Of a stretch of 64,000 nt of DNA, positions 11,462-25,000 are shown one piece after another. Within the stretch, counting starts at the first letter, position 1. Each line of letters opens with the position of its first letter. The DNA lies in NCBI GenBank assembly GCA_038502055.1, contig JAXRKN010000026.1, positions 372,001 to 436,000 of the forward strand, written 5' to 3'. The position numbers and the translations under genes are program-made. The notes below the pieces were generated by a model. It was not told the DNA's origin and made no database searches. It saw nothing but the letters and a program-made list of their open reading frames with translations. Source of the DNA: Tanytarsus gracilentus (lineage: Eukaryota; Arthropoda; Insecta; Diptera; Chironomidae).

Positions 11462-13419
11462 CCTTACTTTACCTCTCTGCTCTCGCTCTATTACTCACTT
11501 TCATTCATCCGCATATATGTGTCTCTATAGAGAACTATGGTACATAGAATATAAATTGTGTGTGTCAAGAATCGATCATTCAAAATTCAATCGAAGAATT
11601 TATGAACATTGGATTATTATGCAAAAAAAAGAGGGATTCTTTTTTCTCCCTACATTTCCACTTTTTTCAAAATTTATAAATATATATTTTATTTTTTAAA
11701 GGAGAAAGTCGTTAAAATTTACTTTCCATTCTACTTCTTCCTTTTATTTATTGTATATCCCATTGAATATATATTATGTATGTGTATTTTTTCTCTATTA
11801 AATTACGTTAGTAATTCGGATCTTTTAAGTTTTACTGCTGCGAAAAACACTCACTTGATTGAACATAAAGCTCAAAGATGAACTGGGGATACAATTGATA
11901 CATAAAGCTTTATGTGCTTTTAAATATCATTATCCTTTGTTTTTACAAATTAACTCAACGAGTTGTCTAATTTCTTCAACATAAAAAAATTAAAATCATG
12001 CTGGAAAAATAGAAATAATAAAAATTTGCATAAACTGATGATTTTGGTAAGGAAAAAAAATAAAATCTTTTTTTTAATGGAAGTTAAAACTTTATTAAAA
12101 ATTGAAATTGCATCAAAAAGTTACAAGAAAGGTTTTTTTTTCAGATACATTATTATTATCAACAATTTACTTTGGAATGTGAAAGAGAGAGAAAAAGAGA
12201 TTCAAAACTCTTGTGGCTATCATTAAATAGATATATATTTTCATGTATGAGACGAGGAGAAAAATATTTTCTTACAAAATTATTTCTAAAATATTTCAAA
12301 TCACTTTCAACGTTTTGTATTTTTTCATTTTAATAAATTTAAAGCTTTTCAAGTTATATACAAAAAGTTTCAACTTTTTGGCTTCTCTTAAAGTGCGACG
12401 TTAAAAAATCTTTTACACATGAAAAAATTGGCAATGATGAATGGGATTTTTTTTCTGCAAACTAGATTGTATGATTTCGTTGTTGTATGCAAGGTATTTT
12501 AATTACTTTCATTGGATATTTTTAAGGAATCAATTGAAATTAACTGGTCCCGACTGCTCTAAATTCTTCTAAAATTCTCACTTCAATTCGCTGCTAAAAC
12601 TTGATTTTTAAACATGACAACCGTTTTATGAGTTTTCTATCTATTTTCATCGGAGGAATTTTCCATTAAAATCTAAGCTTTTTTTGTCGCCATCACCTCT
12701 CTCACAAATTTCAACTTTCTTTTATTCAATTAAAATTTTTAAAAAGCTCATGTGTGTATGTTAATTTATATGTTGGTTAAAAAATTTTAATATATGTTTT
12801 TAAAGCTTTTTTGTTTCTTCTCCAACATTATTACTTAATTACAATATTATGTCGCCGGTTACAATGGATATTAAGAAATATTTTACAGCTATGCGTCGAG
12901 AGAAAGATTTTTTTTTGTTAAGTTAAGAGAGAAGCTTTGTGTATATGTGTCATGAAAAATACTTAGAAGAGATTAAAGATACTTTAAAAAGTGATGTAAA
13001 AGTTTAAAAACTAACATTTCTCTTATGCGCGACGGACAATATAGATTTAAAGTTTAAAATTTAACATTTTTTTTGTCATTAAAATTTTTTTAAAGAGGAA
13101 CAAAATTTTAGTATGAGATGTTTGTTGATGTTTTAACGGTTAAAAGTCCTGGATATTTTTACTTAATTTAAAAAAATAATAATTATAAAATTTCTTTTAA
13201 ATAAAACCAAAATTTAAATACCCTAAAAAGTTACTTTCTTGAAATAAAATATATATCCAGGAAAGTATTTAAGTTAAAAAAATTTAAATTATTCCCAAAA
13301 TTACAAAATCCATGAACAATTCCACTTAATTTTACATGTCGTTAAAATTTAAAGTTAAGTAAGATTACAAAAGTACGAGTTTAAGATCCATTAAAAACAC
13401 AACGTGCAAAAACTTTTTT
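11462..13419. other. Convergent intergenic region, no gene seen
   Basis: About 2 kb of very AT-rich sequence between the stop codons of Rab8 and CaMKK. It must carry both 3' UTRs, and several AATAAA-like stretches occur. Open frames here are low-complexity (Lys/Asn/Phe/Ile-rich) and I do not regard them as coding. No structured repeat is seen. Confidence 0.5.
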
Positions 13420-15615
13420 TTAATCAACAGGTGATTCGAAGTCACTTTGCGATGCCGAGTCTGCAAGGTAATTTCCGGGTGCTGAATTTGATCGGCTCGA
13501 TTGAAAACGTTCCAATTTAGCGAGTCGAGATGCTAAAGACTTGGCCACGCTTGTGCTAGATCCAATTGCACTGACCAAAAATGGATTTTGAAATGAATGA
13601 TTTTTCAGCATCTTTTTAATCAGGATTAGGGTGTCAAGTTTTGGGATGCTCTTGACCACGGAATTGATGTCCTCTTCCGAAATCTCAATAGTGCATTCAC
13701 ATTTATCTTGACAAGGCATAGGTGCAGTTCCACTCTTAGTTATCCACTTGTGCTCTTTTATTTGTTCCAAGTCAATTCGCTTTTCGGGATCTTTGACCAG
13801 CATCGCCATAATCAAATCCTTAAGATTATCACTTATATTAATTCCGGATGGAAATGCAATCTCATTATTCTTAATAATTTCATATAAAACAGGAATTGAG
13901 TTACAATTTCGCCATGGAATATCACCGAAAACAAACGAATAAAGCGTTATACCCAATGACCTGGAATAAATAGATAAAAATCAATTTTTAAAAATTGCCA
14001 TAATAGAAATTTGTGCTGTTCTGTTCACTGAACTGTATGCTCACCAAATATCAGCCTTTTTTCCATCAAAATAAAAGTGCTCTCCACTGGCCAGGAGAGT
14101 CTCTGGTGATCGAAATGCAGGAGTTGTGCTGATTGTTCGCAAATCAATATGAGCATTTTCTCCCAAAAATTCATTGCATACTCCAAGATCAGCCACCTAT
14201 CAAAAAAAGTTACGTGAAGCGAAAAAAAAATTTGTAACTCAAAAAACTTTAACTTTAAAAAGCAAACCTTTACAATATCACCGTCAGCCAGTAGCAAGTT
14301 GTTTGGCTTTAAATCGCCGTGAATTATTCTATTTAAAAAAAGATACTCGACACCTATGGAGATGGAGGAAAAAATTTACATTAAAACTTTGCAAAGTACG
14401 TTTTTGCTCTCGCGCGCATACCTAAAATTACTTGACGGAAAATGAACCATGATCTCTCTTCACTCAGCGGTTTATCTGTTGGAATATTAAGTATTTCGCC
14501 TTGAGTCACTAGCTCGAACACCATATAAAGCTCATCGCCGACAGGGTCATCTAGTTACACATAGAAATGCAATTTTAAAATTCTTACACGTGTTAATGCG
14601 AGCGAGAAAATTCTTTTCAACTCACCAAGCACTTCAATAAGTTTAACCACATTGGGATGATCAAGTTTCTTTAGGACAGCTATTTCGCGGTAAACTCTAT
14701 CTAAAATTAAGAAGAAAAAATAAGTTGTTCAAACAAAGAATTTTTGCACAATTACCTAAAGGTGTAATTATGTTCATGCCACGTTTCGGATGATTTCGAT
14801 TTAATCCGATTCCGGCCTTTCTTAAAAGTTTTTTCTTCGAGAGAATTTTCATAGCATAATGCTGAAGATCTTCCTCATTGTACGCCAATTTAACTAAACC
14901 ATATGATCCCTAAAGAGAATTAAAATTAATTAAGTAAAATTGTACTTCCGTAATTTAAATTCGGATTAAAAATTAAATCTTCAGATTTAACAAAGTAATC
15001 TTAGATTTGAAAAGTTCTACTCACAACACCAATTTGATCCATTAACTTATACTGGTTGAGCTGCAAGAAACTGCCATTTTTGTCTTTAGAGATGAGTCGA
15101 GATTCTTTGGCCGGTTTCCGAACGCTCCTTGGACTTGAGTAAGGGCTATAGGTGAGATTGGGAAAGATGGGTCGAGCGGAGCTGCTGCATCCATGATTTT
15201 GTTCGAAAGATGTGTGCTTTGGCATTTTATCTGTTGCATTCACTTGATCGGTCGAATCTGTCATCATAATTTCTTCGTTAATTGATTCAAAACAATTTTC
15301 ATTGCTAATATTGGCGGAGGCTTCATCAACAATATCAAGCGATTGGGTTTTTGGCAAGAATTTCGAGTAATACATGTCTTTTTTAAGATGGTGACGAGTG
15401 GAGGGTGCTGATGATAATGGAACGTCTACACACAATTGGAAAATATGGCACACGGTGAGGACAAACAACAATGGCAGTTAATTGATTAGTTTTCAAAGCA
15501 TACCTTTGCAACCACTAACGCTTTTATTTTCTATCGTGTTACTACTATCTCTATCTAATGTTAAAAGGTCCTTGCGTGATGTAGCGAGAGTATTTTCATT
15601 TATTTGCTGATCCAT
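13420..15615 (-). CDS. CaMKK: Calcium/calmodulin-dependent protein kinase kinase, eight exons
   Basis: Minus-strand exons: 15615-15504, 15425-15025, 14909-14756, 14700-14626, 14550-14422, 14353-14268, 14196-14045 and 13960-13420, all in phase, giving 549 residues. The kinase begins at LNQYKLMDQIGVGSYG; the ATP lysine is in HYAMKILSKKK (192) and the C-helix Glu in VYREIAVLKKLDHPN (228). The short insert KAGIGLNRNHPKRG corresponds to the CaMKK-specific RP insert. The C-terminal SIPKLDTLILIKKMLKN then SFQNPF matches the autoinhibitory/calmodulin-binding segment. CaMKK phosphorylates CaMKI, CaMKIV and AMPK. Oddities: the catalytic loop reads HGDLKPNN (usual HRD), the metal motif reads DLG (usual DFG), and the activation segment reads TTPAFRSPE rather than GTPAFMAPE. 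The catalytic Lys, Glu, and both Asp residues remain, so activity is plausible. A likely 5' UTR exon acceptor lies just upstream, with the exon starting near 15666. Confidence 0.92.
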
Positions 15616-15666
15616 TTCTAATTATTTTTAATTTCTTTTCTTTTTTTATGTCACATTTAATCACTC

Positions 15667-18600
15667 CTAAAATATAAATTTTTTTTTTCGCTGTACTGAA
15701 AGCAGAGACGAGTAGAGAAATATAATTTTTTAGTGTTTACAGTTTAAGCAATGCGGGCGGAATAAAATGTTATTTCCATTATTTATTATTTGCTTATCAA
15801 TCCCACGACTTCACTTTTAATGACACACATATATTTATAACTGAATCGACATGCGGCATTCACAAAAAACTTTGATAAAGCAAATATTGAGCGGGGGGGA
15901 TTTGTTTATGGGGTGTGTCAAATTTAATTTAAATTTTAGCACTAATTGAATTAAGCTTTAAATTAATTTATTACAAAAAATAACAAAATCTTCAATGTAC
16001 CTAAAACTCTTCTCGACTGCCTTAGCAAATCGTTAAAAAATGCCAAATAATTCTTGTACATGATGATAGGTCAAAGTTCAATACTGAAAGCTTCCAGAAG
16101 ATTTTTTTCTGTACTTTGAAATGAAACAAAAAAAAATCTTTAAAGCTTTGAATTTTTTCAAATCATTTCGCAATAATTTTTTTTTGTTGCTTCAACACTT
16201 CTCAAGTTAACTCTCAGCGATTCCATTAGATTTAATTGCCGGCAAAACCAAACAATCACTTCCATATGTGTCTAGTTAATATTTTATTTATACACACACG
16301 CTCTCACCTGCTTACGATGTGAAATGTTCTAATGAAAACACAAAGCACGTGCAGGAAAATATCCGCAAATATTTATAATAACATTTTTCTCTCTCTCAAA
16401 ACTCTCCCCAATGCATCCCAAACAAACAATTCCGAATGATAGCACACATTTTTGTATTGTTGTTGTCTTGACACTCATGAAAGAGAGGAAAAAAAGTTCA
16501 ATGTCAATGCAATGCACATGAAATGGGTTTTTCTCCCTTCTCTCTTACTCCCACACAATCGTATCTTTTCTCTCTCTCTTCTCTATGTGACGGCCGTGCT
16601 CAACAGCTGTTGCGAAGCAACAGTTGTTGTTTAAAAATAACGGTCAAAAATATTTTAAAAAAATTCTTACGTGCGCTCCAATACTTCAACACCATCAACT
16701 TCACCACTCACCCTCTTCCCTCGATAATCATGCGCTCTCACTGTCTTACCCCCAAATCACTTTCATACATTGACAAGATTAAAGACAGTGTTGGAACCAA
16801 TAAAATAAAAATGTCAAAAAACAGTCAATCATAACGGTGAAATCTTACTCGAGAGATTCGTCTAGGAGTTATGGTCGCGAACAATTTAAACATTCACACG
16901 CTTAATTTTCTAATGTATTTTTGTTACCAAATTAAGTACAATAAATTTGATCAGGAAAAAGGACTAAATAAAATAAGTAAAAAAATTTAATAACACTCCC
17001 TTCTCTTTGTACAACTAGGTATTTCGCACGGAAAAGTATTAAATAAAATAAAATCAGTAAAGATTTTGACATTTTCATACATTTTGTTATAGCTCTCTTG
17101 AGAACTTTAAAATCTAAATTTTGGTATTTGCTTTATCGCAAAATAATAAATATATGTTTGCAATACTTGAATGAATTTAATATTGGAATTTAAGATCCAA
17201 AAATTAGAGAAGTGGAGCGGTTTTAAAAAACATCAAACAAACAAAAATTACCGCTTCACTTCTCTAATTTTTGGATCTTAAATTCCAATATTAAATTCAT
17301 TCAAGTATTGCAAACATATATTTATTATTTTGCGATAAAGCAAATACCAAAATTTAGATTTTAAAGTTCTCAAGAGAGCTATAACAAAATGTATGAAAAT
17401 GTCAAAATCTTTACTGATTTTATTTTATTTAATACTTTTCCGTGCGAAATACCTAGTTGTACAAAGAGAAGGGAGTGTTATTAAATTTTTTTACTTATTT
17501 TTTATAGTCTCGTGTGTGTTAATTTGATCTTGATGATGCGAAAGAAGGCAATTAGGAATTTTTTGTGTAAAAGCTGTGTTGATGGATTGAAAGACACCAC
17601 AAATGTCATCAACCTCGTAATTTTTCAATCCACATTTCAAGGCGAGAAAAAAAAACATATTTTATTTTGTTGATGGCAAATTCAATGTCAAAGAATTCAA
17701 CATCAAAACTTTGGCACCTTTTTATTGGAATTTTCGATGTGTGAGCAATAAATTGGTAAAATACTCCGCAATTCGCACTTCACCAAGCATCAAATCGATA
17801 ATTTTTCATTTTTTTTCTCACAAACAAAACTTATTGATTTTTTTCTTATTTGCTTAAACTTAATGAGTCACCGAGGAAAAATAAAAATTTTTTAACTCAC
17901 TTTCAAGCAGTTCTTATTAAAGTGTTACATGATTATGAAAAACACAAAAATGTTTCCGATTTTTAGCAAAAATTTAAAAAATAACTTAAGAGAACTTTTT
18001 TGCGACTATTCCACTAAAACTCCGTCTTACGGACTGATTCGCATGCGACATTATCCAACTTCATGGGTTATGCTGGACTATCCATGCGCATGGAAGTGGC
18101 ATGTACGATGTTTTTGAACATTTTTCTTAATTTTATGAATGAAAAGATGATTTTTAAGGATTGATTTTCATTTAAATAAATTATTAAAAATGTATAAAAT
18201 TTTTTGAATATTAATTTTGTTCATTTAAACGTTTTTAAGCTTAAAATTTAACAAATAAATATTTCCAGAGTTATAACTGATTTTTGTATTTTCAAAAGCA
18301 TTTTTTTGAACATATTCGCTCATGATCCACACATACATAGCTAGTCAATTTCTCTCTCTCGACTCCGCAATCTTGAACCGATCGTCAAGTTGAAAAGACG
18401 TATTTTTTTATGCTTTCGAGGCATTCGAATAAAAGTGATTTTTAGAGAGATTTGAATAGTTTTCTGACACAAATCAATTAAATTCGATAAAATAACTTAA
18501 GTTTTATGATTCGAGTCGGTTTTAAACGCGAAAAAAAATTAATTACGGATAAAATTGATAAAAATTTCTTATAAATCTTCAAACGCACACAAGAAACGAG

Positions 18601-18940
18601 AATGTAAAATTCTTCGTGAACCAAAAAGTAAAGATGAAAAAATATTTCATTCGAGATTTGAGTATTGGTACATTGCATGAACATGTGTAGGTGTTTTTTT
18701 TCGTGAATTGTGTGTGATCAAAAGAAAATTTTGAAGAAGAGTGAGTGAGAAAGAGAGAAAAATCTTACCTTTTCAGTAAGAAAAAAACATGCAACATAAA
18801 AAATGATTGAAATACTTGAACAATCATCATTATGGGTTCTCGTTGAGACACACATTCATTGAAGCAAAAAAAAATATATAAAGCAAAATCAAGAAAAGAA
18901 GAACGAGGCAATATAGCGAAAGAGAGAAAGATTATTTAGA
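15667..18940. other. Non-coding region between CaMKK and the ihog/boi 5' exon
   Basis: AT-rich sequence holding the CaMKK 5' end and promoter. The one striking element is the long palindrome at 16962-17509. CT/GA-rich runs occur near 16560-16580, and a somewhat GC-richer patch lies at about 18000-18115. I see no supported gene. Confidence 0.45.
16962..17509. repeat. Near-perfect long palindrome, about 260-base arms
   Basis: The left arm (about 16962-17221) is the reverse complement of the right arm (about 17250-17509), separated by a 28-base AT-rich spacer. The inner 252 bases of each arm align with no insertions and, in the parts compared by eye, essentially one mismatch (GTGGAGCGG against GTGAAGCGG). 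The outer 8 bases carry two more mismatches. No open frame or obvious target-site duplication is visible. It could be a fold-back or MITE-like element, a hairpin-RNA locus, or an assembly fold-back artefact. Confidence 0.93.
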
Positions 18941-18949
18941 GTTCAATAA

Positions 18950-19069
18950 TCGTCACATTGGCAAGCAATTGCATTAAATTGCATCACATCGAGCGACGAA
19001 AGAGTGAACGAGTGCAGCGCAAGAGAAACGAGACTTTTCATTCATTTTTTTTCTTTACTACTTTTCAAG
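18950..19069 (+). other. Putative non-coding first exon of the ihog/boi gene
   Basis: A GA-rich, relatively GC-rich stretch with many CGA repeats ends in CAAG followed by the donor GTAGGT at 19070. The coding exon of the ihog/boi gene has an upstream acceptor (TTTCATTTCCAG) with the exon opening at 26298, so a 5' UTR exon must exist somewhere upstream. This is the best candidate I see. The start boundary is a guess. Confidence 0.3.
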
Positions 19070-22000
19070 GTAGGTGTTTTTTTGATGTTACACATTTTTT
19101 TATATCGCTCTTATAATTTATAATCGTAAAGAAATTGAATCTGAAAAATAAAAGTCGATTGTATTTTATCAACGACGTCGGTGGCCTTATTTGATCGAGC
19201 TTTTATCATAGAGTACCCACATTAGATAATTATGTTACTTATCTTTAAAAAAGATAATCTCCCAGTTTATTGTCGAAAAATATTCCATTCATAAAAATTT
19301 AATAGCTTTGTAAAATATTCTTGAAACGAAAGAATAAAAATTGCTATAAACATTTTAATTGAAAACACACATGAAGATTTTTTGCATTGTGTCTTTTTAA
19401 TAAAATTGTTTTTGAGAAAAATTCACGAAATTTTTCATTTATATAAAACTAGATTTTTTACTTCACTTTTAAGTTCTTCTCAACCTTCAAATACTCTTTT
19501 TTCCCTCTCAAAACATCGTCAATAATTTCTGCTCTGTACCACTTAATGAAACGTGAGTGTGGCGATGATAAAAAAGAACGTAGGTTTACTAATGCATGAC
19601 ATGATGCAAAATTATGTATTTCTCCGTAACAATAATATTCCTATAACAACCCGCCATGCCATACTTGATACTTTACTTCTTATCTTTCATTCTGCCTTTA
19701 TGCACACCATAATACTCTTTGGAGACATTATTAAAGTGATTCTTGAGATCTTTATGAGAAGAGATTTTTTCTTCTCCATGCTTACTTTAGCATTTAGTTC
19801 GATGTAAAGATTTTTCTTGAAAATATCAAGTTGCAGAATATAAACAGAGCAATTTTCAATGTGTGGATGCACACACATGATGCAAGTGGGTAAAATAAAC
19901 TAGTGAATGTTTTTTTATTTTAAGATATTTTTTTCGGCATGTCATTTCGATGATTTAGAGAATGAGAGAAAAAAAATATGAACGATTTTTTTGAAGAAAA
20001 AAAAACAGAGACAACTTTATTAGGATTCAGCAGGGTTTCTGATTTTTCTTCCTTCTTTATACACTCCTTCGTTCCCAGTGTGTGCAATGAACATTGCACT
20101 CAGGCAACTATTTCTTTTAAGGATTTATGGCCAAATTTCTTTTGACTTTTGAAAAAAGGTCTAATGACCGAAAATCATCGAGTTGAGAAAGAATAATGCC
20201 GTAGGAATTTTCCTGTTAAATTTATTCTCTATTGGATTATGTAGGCGACATCAACATGAGTTTTTACTATAATTTTTTTCTCTCTAAAACATCAGAATTG
20301 CATTTTAAAATAAATCTCCACATTCTCATTTCATTCACACGTTATACGTGAAGAGGAAACATTTTGACACTAGAGAGATTTCCTTTAATGAGTGATGCGA
20401 AGACTATATGATGATGATATTAATAGATCATCAAATGAGATGTTGTGAAATACGTAAAAAAATACACAAGAAATAAGCGGGAAACCTCATTAAATTCTCG
20501 AGATAATTTGAAGCTTCTTCATGCACACATGAGAATCTATTGAATTTCGTGCGAGGCGAAGGGAATGGCTGTAAAGTGTGGGACGTGACTTTTTAAATAT
20601 TGCTGCAACTTCATAATAATCCAGTCAAAATATTTAAAGATGAATTTTAAAAAAATATGTTAAGTTTTAAAAAAATTAAATTCCGTTAAAATTTAAAATG
20701 TTTTATAAACTCAATTTGAGCTCATCACACACTATTAATGTGACCCCACAAAGTGAGATACAAATGTAACGATATGAAGCACTAGTTAATGGCTCATTCA
20801 TATATAATTAAGACTTCTCGTTGTGCTCTATCTTCAAGATTATTTCCAATGTTATTTATGGGATCATTAATGTGCGAAAATCGCGAGAAGGAAATGTTTT
20901 AAATATTTTGATATTAAAATACTTAACAACTTAACATATCGACTTACATATTGCTCTCAAATTTATTTTCATTCTTTTTATATGCATTCGAAAATCGTCT
21001 CAGGGAGTTAAGGAAGGAATTTTTGAGAAATAAAAAATTAATTTTTCATTTTAAGCTCGTGGACTCTTTTTTTTAGGTGAATGTCTCAAACACGATCCTT
21101 TTTTAATCTTTTTTATTAAAGACGACAAAGTTATGTGCGACAAGCAATAAAATGCGCAATAAGAGAGAAAATAAGAAAAATAAAATTGTCAAAATACATT
21201 CCATTGTCATCAGAAGATCAATAAGATATATAATTTTTTTGCGTTTAAAACAAAATGCAATTTTAAGCATGCGAGACGAAAAAAAAATTAAGGTTGAAAT
21301 TTTCAAACAACAAACAAGCAAGCAGCGGCACTACCTGTAATGTGTAATGACGTGTTGTTCTCTTACTACCGTTCCCGAAGATATCGAGAAGCAGAAGAGA
21401 AATAAAATAAATTGCCACGATCGGACCATGAGAGATGATTTGCTCGTATATAGAAATTCCTTCAAGAAAACGAGTGTAATAAAGATTCTTAAGGACGGAT
21501 GTTTCGTTTTTCTCATTTCAAAAAAAAAGCACTGAATCAAGTATGAAACGAAAATTTATATATATGTGTGCTTAAATTGTGCCTCTTTCTTAAAACAACA
21601 AGCATAAAGCAATCTGGTGAGTGAGTTGAGATAAGGTGGCACATACGGATGAGAAGGTAAAGGAGAGAGAGAGAAAACGAAAACGACCAATGATGAAATG
21701 AAATTCTTGAGGAAATAAAAACAAGAATAAAAAATCGTTCGACAGACAAGAATGTCTGCATGAGATACACAGCAAGAGAGAGAAAAAATATAAAGTAATG
21801 CAAGTGAACCATAAAAATCTAGTGGAGGAAGCGAAACATTATAAATAAAAATGCAATAAAGTATTGATTCATTCTCTCATGTCTCTTTCTCGAAATATAC
21901 TTCCTCCACTTTTCAATTAAATCGAGCGTACATGAGAACAATTTTCACTCAAAAATTATTACTTTTATAATGATTTTAAATTCCACACTGAAAATTTATA

Positions 22001-25000
22001 ATAGAGCAGAAAATTTATTTCCTGGATGTATGAAGAAAAGAAATGCCGAGCTAATAATTTAATTTGAAATGGAATCTCAAAGATCTCATCAGGCCTTCAT
22101 CATCACACACACCGGTGATCGTACATTCCGCCATGTGACTAATTTAGAGGATCATTTCGAAAGTATGTGATGTCTTAATATTTTATGACATTTAGTGCAG
22201 CCGCAATTTTTAATACGAGGAATTTTTAAAATTGTGTCACGTGGATTTTTTTAATTTTTAACTTGAAATTTAATCAAAATTTTCAAACAAACCCCACACA
22301 TCGTGTGGATCCGCTAATTTTTTCATCAATGAAGGAAACCTCAATAAATCGAATGGCGCTTTCGAGGAATTTAATTTATGTCGTCTTAAAAATATTCAAA
22401 TCTTTTAGCGTTGAACTTGAATTGAATTAAGCTAATTGGTGATATCGACGGAATGGCAGCTTTAAGGCTTTCGAAACGAAAAATAATTTTAGCAAGTTGG
22501 CATTAGAAGTTGTATATCCGGTTCTTTTAGCACATTTCGAAGACTGTTGATGTATTTCCAATATCTCTCTTTATAATCTTCTCTTCGGCTGCTGCAAAAA
22601 AAAATATATTAATTGATTTTAACTGAATCAATGGCGTGATCGAACAATCAAGAGAATGGGACAAAATAGTTTTTGATTAGTTTTTATAATTCTTAAGCCG
22701 GCTTTGAATCCAGTCTAATTGGATGTTAAGCGAAAAATTCCAATGGTCAATTCGCGGGCTTATATTGTCCCGCAATTTGTGTTAACACGCCGTGTACCAA
22801 CAACAACAATATAAAGAGAGAAAAGAATGTCTCTGTTCGACTCATTGTGTGCTTCAACAAGGAATAAAAAAGCGAATTCTTAGTAAAAGTTTAAATCTGA
22901 AAAAAAATAAAAGAAGACAAAAAACAGAGTGGAATGAAAGCAGCGAAAAAAAAGCAAAAGTCTTCCATGGTGATCTGAAATTCTAATGCACATTAAGGAT
23001 TTTTTTTCTTATTCTTTCCGATCTCTTATTCAGCCACCACCGTGAATGCGCGGGATGTGAAAGAAAGACATTTTAAAAGCGAGCACAAGAGAGGCTGCAA
23101 AAGCACGGCAAGAAGAAGTTCCATGAGAAAAATTCTGGAATTCGATTATGTCTTTTAGATTTGACTGGTGAAGACTGGTTGAATTGATTAACGAATGTTA
23201 AGAGTCTAATATCCAAAAAATATTTAAATGAATTCCAATAAAATCTTAATTCTTTATTTAGCATTCGAGTCACAAGCTTTAATATCTTTTTTTCTCTCTC
23301 TCCCTCATATAATATAAATTTGAATTAATAACAAACATCTTTTGGCTTCTTTCTTTCTTCTATATACCTCTCACTGCTCTCATGGAATTCTTTCTTGCTT
23401 TTTCATCAGACCTCGGAGATTTGTATTATCGAACGAAATGCAAGGGACGGGAAGTGAATAGTAAAATGAGTTTGAAAATTCTAAGAAGCGTTTTTGTTAC
23501 TTTAAAGAACCTTTTATGAACGTTTTCCGTTTTGTTAAATTGTTCGAAAGCTTAAAAACTTAATTTACCTTCCATTGCCTTCAATGAAAAATTTCATGAG
23601 AATTTTTTTTTGTCCGATCATTCGTGCAAATAGCAAAAAAATTCCATCTAGGGCATAACTGAAAATTACATTTCATTCGCGCTCGACTCCTCCATTAATA
23701 AATGGCGATCAACATCAGTCTAATGGATTCATTAAGCAAAAGAGAGAGATTAAAACCACCGAAAAAAATGAGCTGTGCAAACTCGTCAATTTAAAAGGCA
23801 AACAAAATTATTTAAAAGAAGTAAATCATGAAGAAAATATCATAAAAGCATTTTAATAGAGTACCAAAATGATATATGAGTTAGTTAACAAAATGAGCAT
23901 ATAAATCTAAAATCAAATAAACATCTTCACATCCATCCAATATATTGGCTTGTTTGCTCTATTTTTAGGAGTAAATAGAGATATCATGGGAACGGAGAGT
24001 TCAACAACTTTTATATCACATCATCGCCAGTTAGAATAAATACGATATTTCAAAAAAATATAACTCTTATCGTAATCAATAAGTTCCCTCGCGTCAACGC
24101 TTCTTTTTTGTGTGTACATTTCTCATTGAAAGAAAAAATTTTCCGTCTCGTAGATTTTTCACGTCTCGATGTTTATTTAAGTCAAACGACGGAGAGTACA
24201 TCGCACATATGAATAATGCTCACGCTGCCGTATGATCGTGTGCCTTAAACAAAAGTGTCAGTTGGTATCGTGCCAAAAAAAAATCTTATTTGAGTAAGTT
24301 TATAATGAAGCTCTTAGAAGAAGAAGAAAAAAGATCCAAAAGATATTTTATGAAGAGGGGAGCATGAAAGAAGAGCGTGTAAATTATTGCAGATTTCCAC
24401 ATAAATTCATCCAGATTTTGTTTGAAAATTGAGGTGATTATGTTGAAACACGGCGCCAACAGGTGTAAAAAGTACAAGTCGTAAATTATAAAAATAAAAC
24501 GCGTTACCCAAATTTCAAAAAAGAATATTCTAAATCCATATTTGTGCCACCACGTCAAAATAGTAGTGAGATATAGTAATTACAATTTATTTTCGTTACC
24601 AGGTGAATTTCATCACAGAAGAAAACAACATTTCGAAACAAACGAAAAGACTTAGGTAATTATTAAAACACAATTGCTTATTTGTAAGAAATTATTTTTG
24701 AGAGATTGTCATTTTCGAAAATTACTTCCTTTACCCAAGCATGACATATGAGATCAAATTGCATTTTTTTGAGCGATTAAATTGAATCAAATTTCTTTAA
24801 ATTATAAGAATTTTTTAGAAATAGTTTTATAAAGAAAAATTGATAAAGGTTCTAAACCTTGAATTAGAAAATTTTGACAGTGAATGGATAGTGGGAAACA
24901 TTATTTTTTTTGATAAATTTTGTTTTTAAATCATGAACATATTTTTGAATGCCCTCTCATGATTAAATGCAATTTTGTTCGTCAAAATTCTTCTTCACTC

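Noticed and set aside
17929..18117. 62-residue frame with Trp/Cys/His-rich end in a GC-richer patch
   Set aside because: Too short, no known family pattern and no splice partners; it could be a remnant of an old element.
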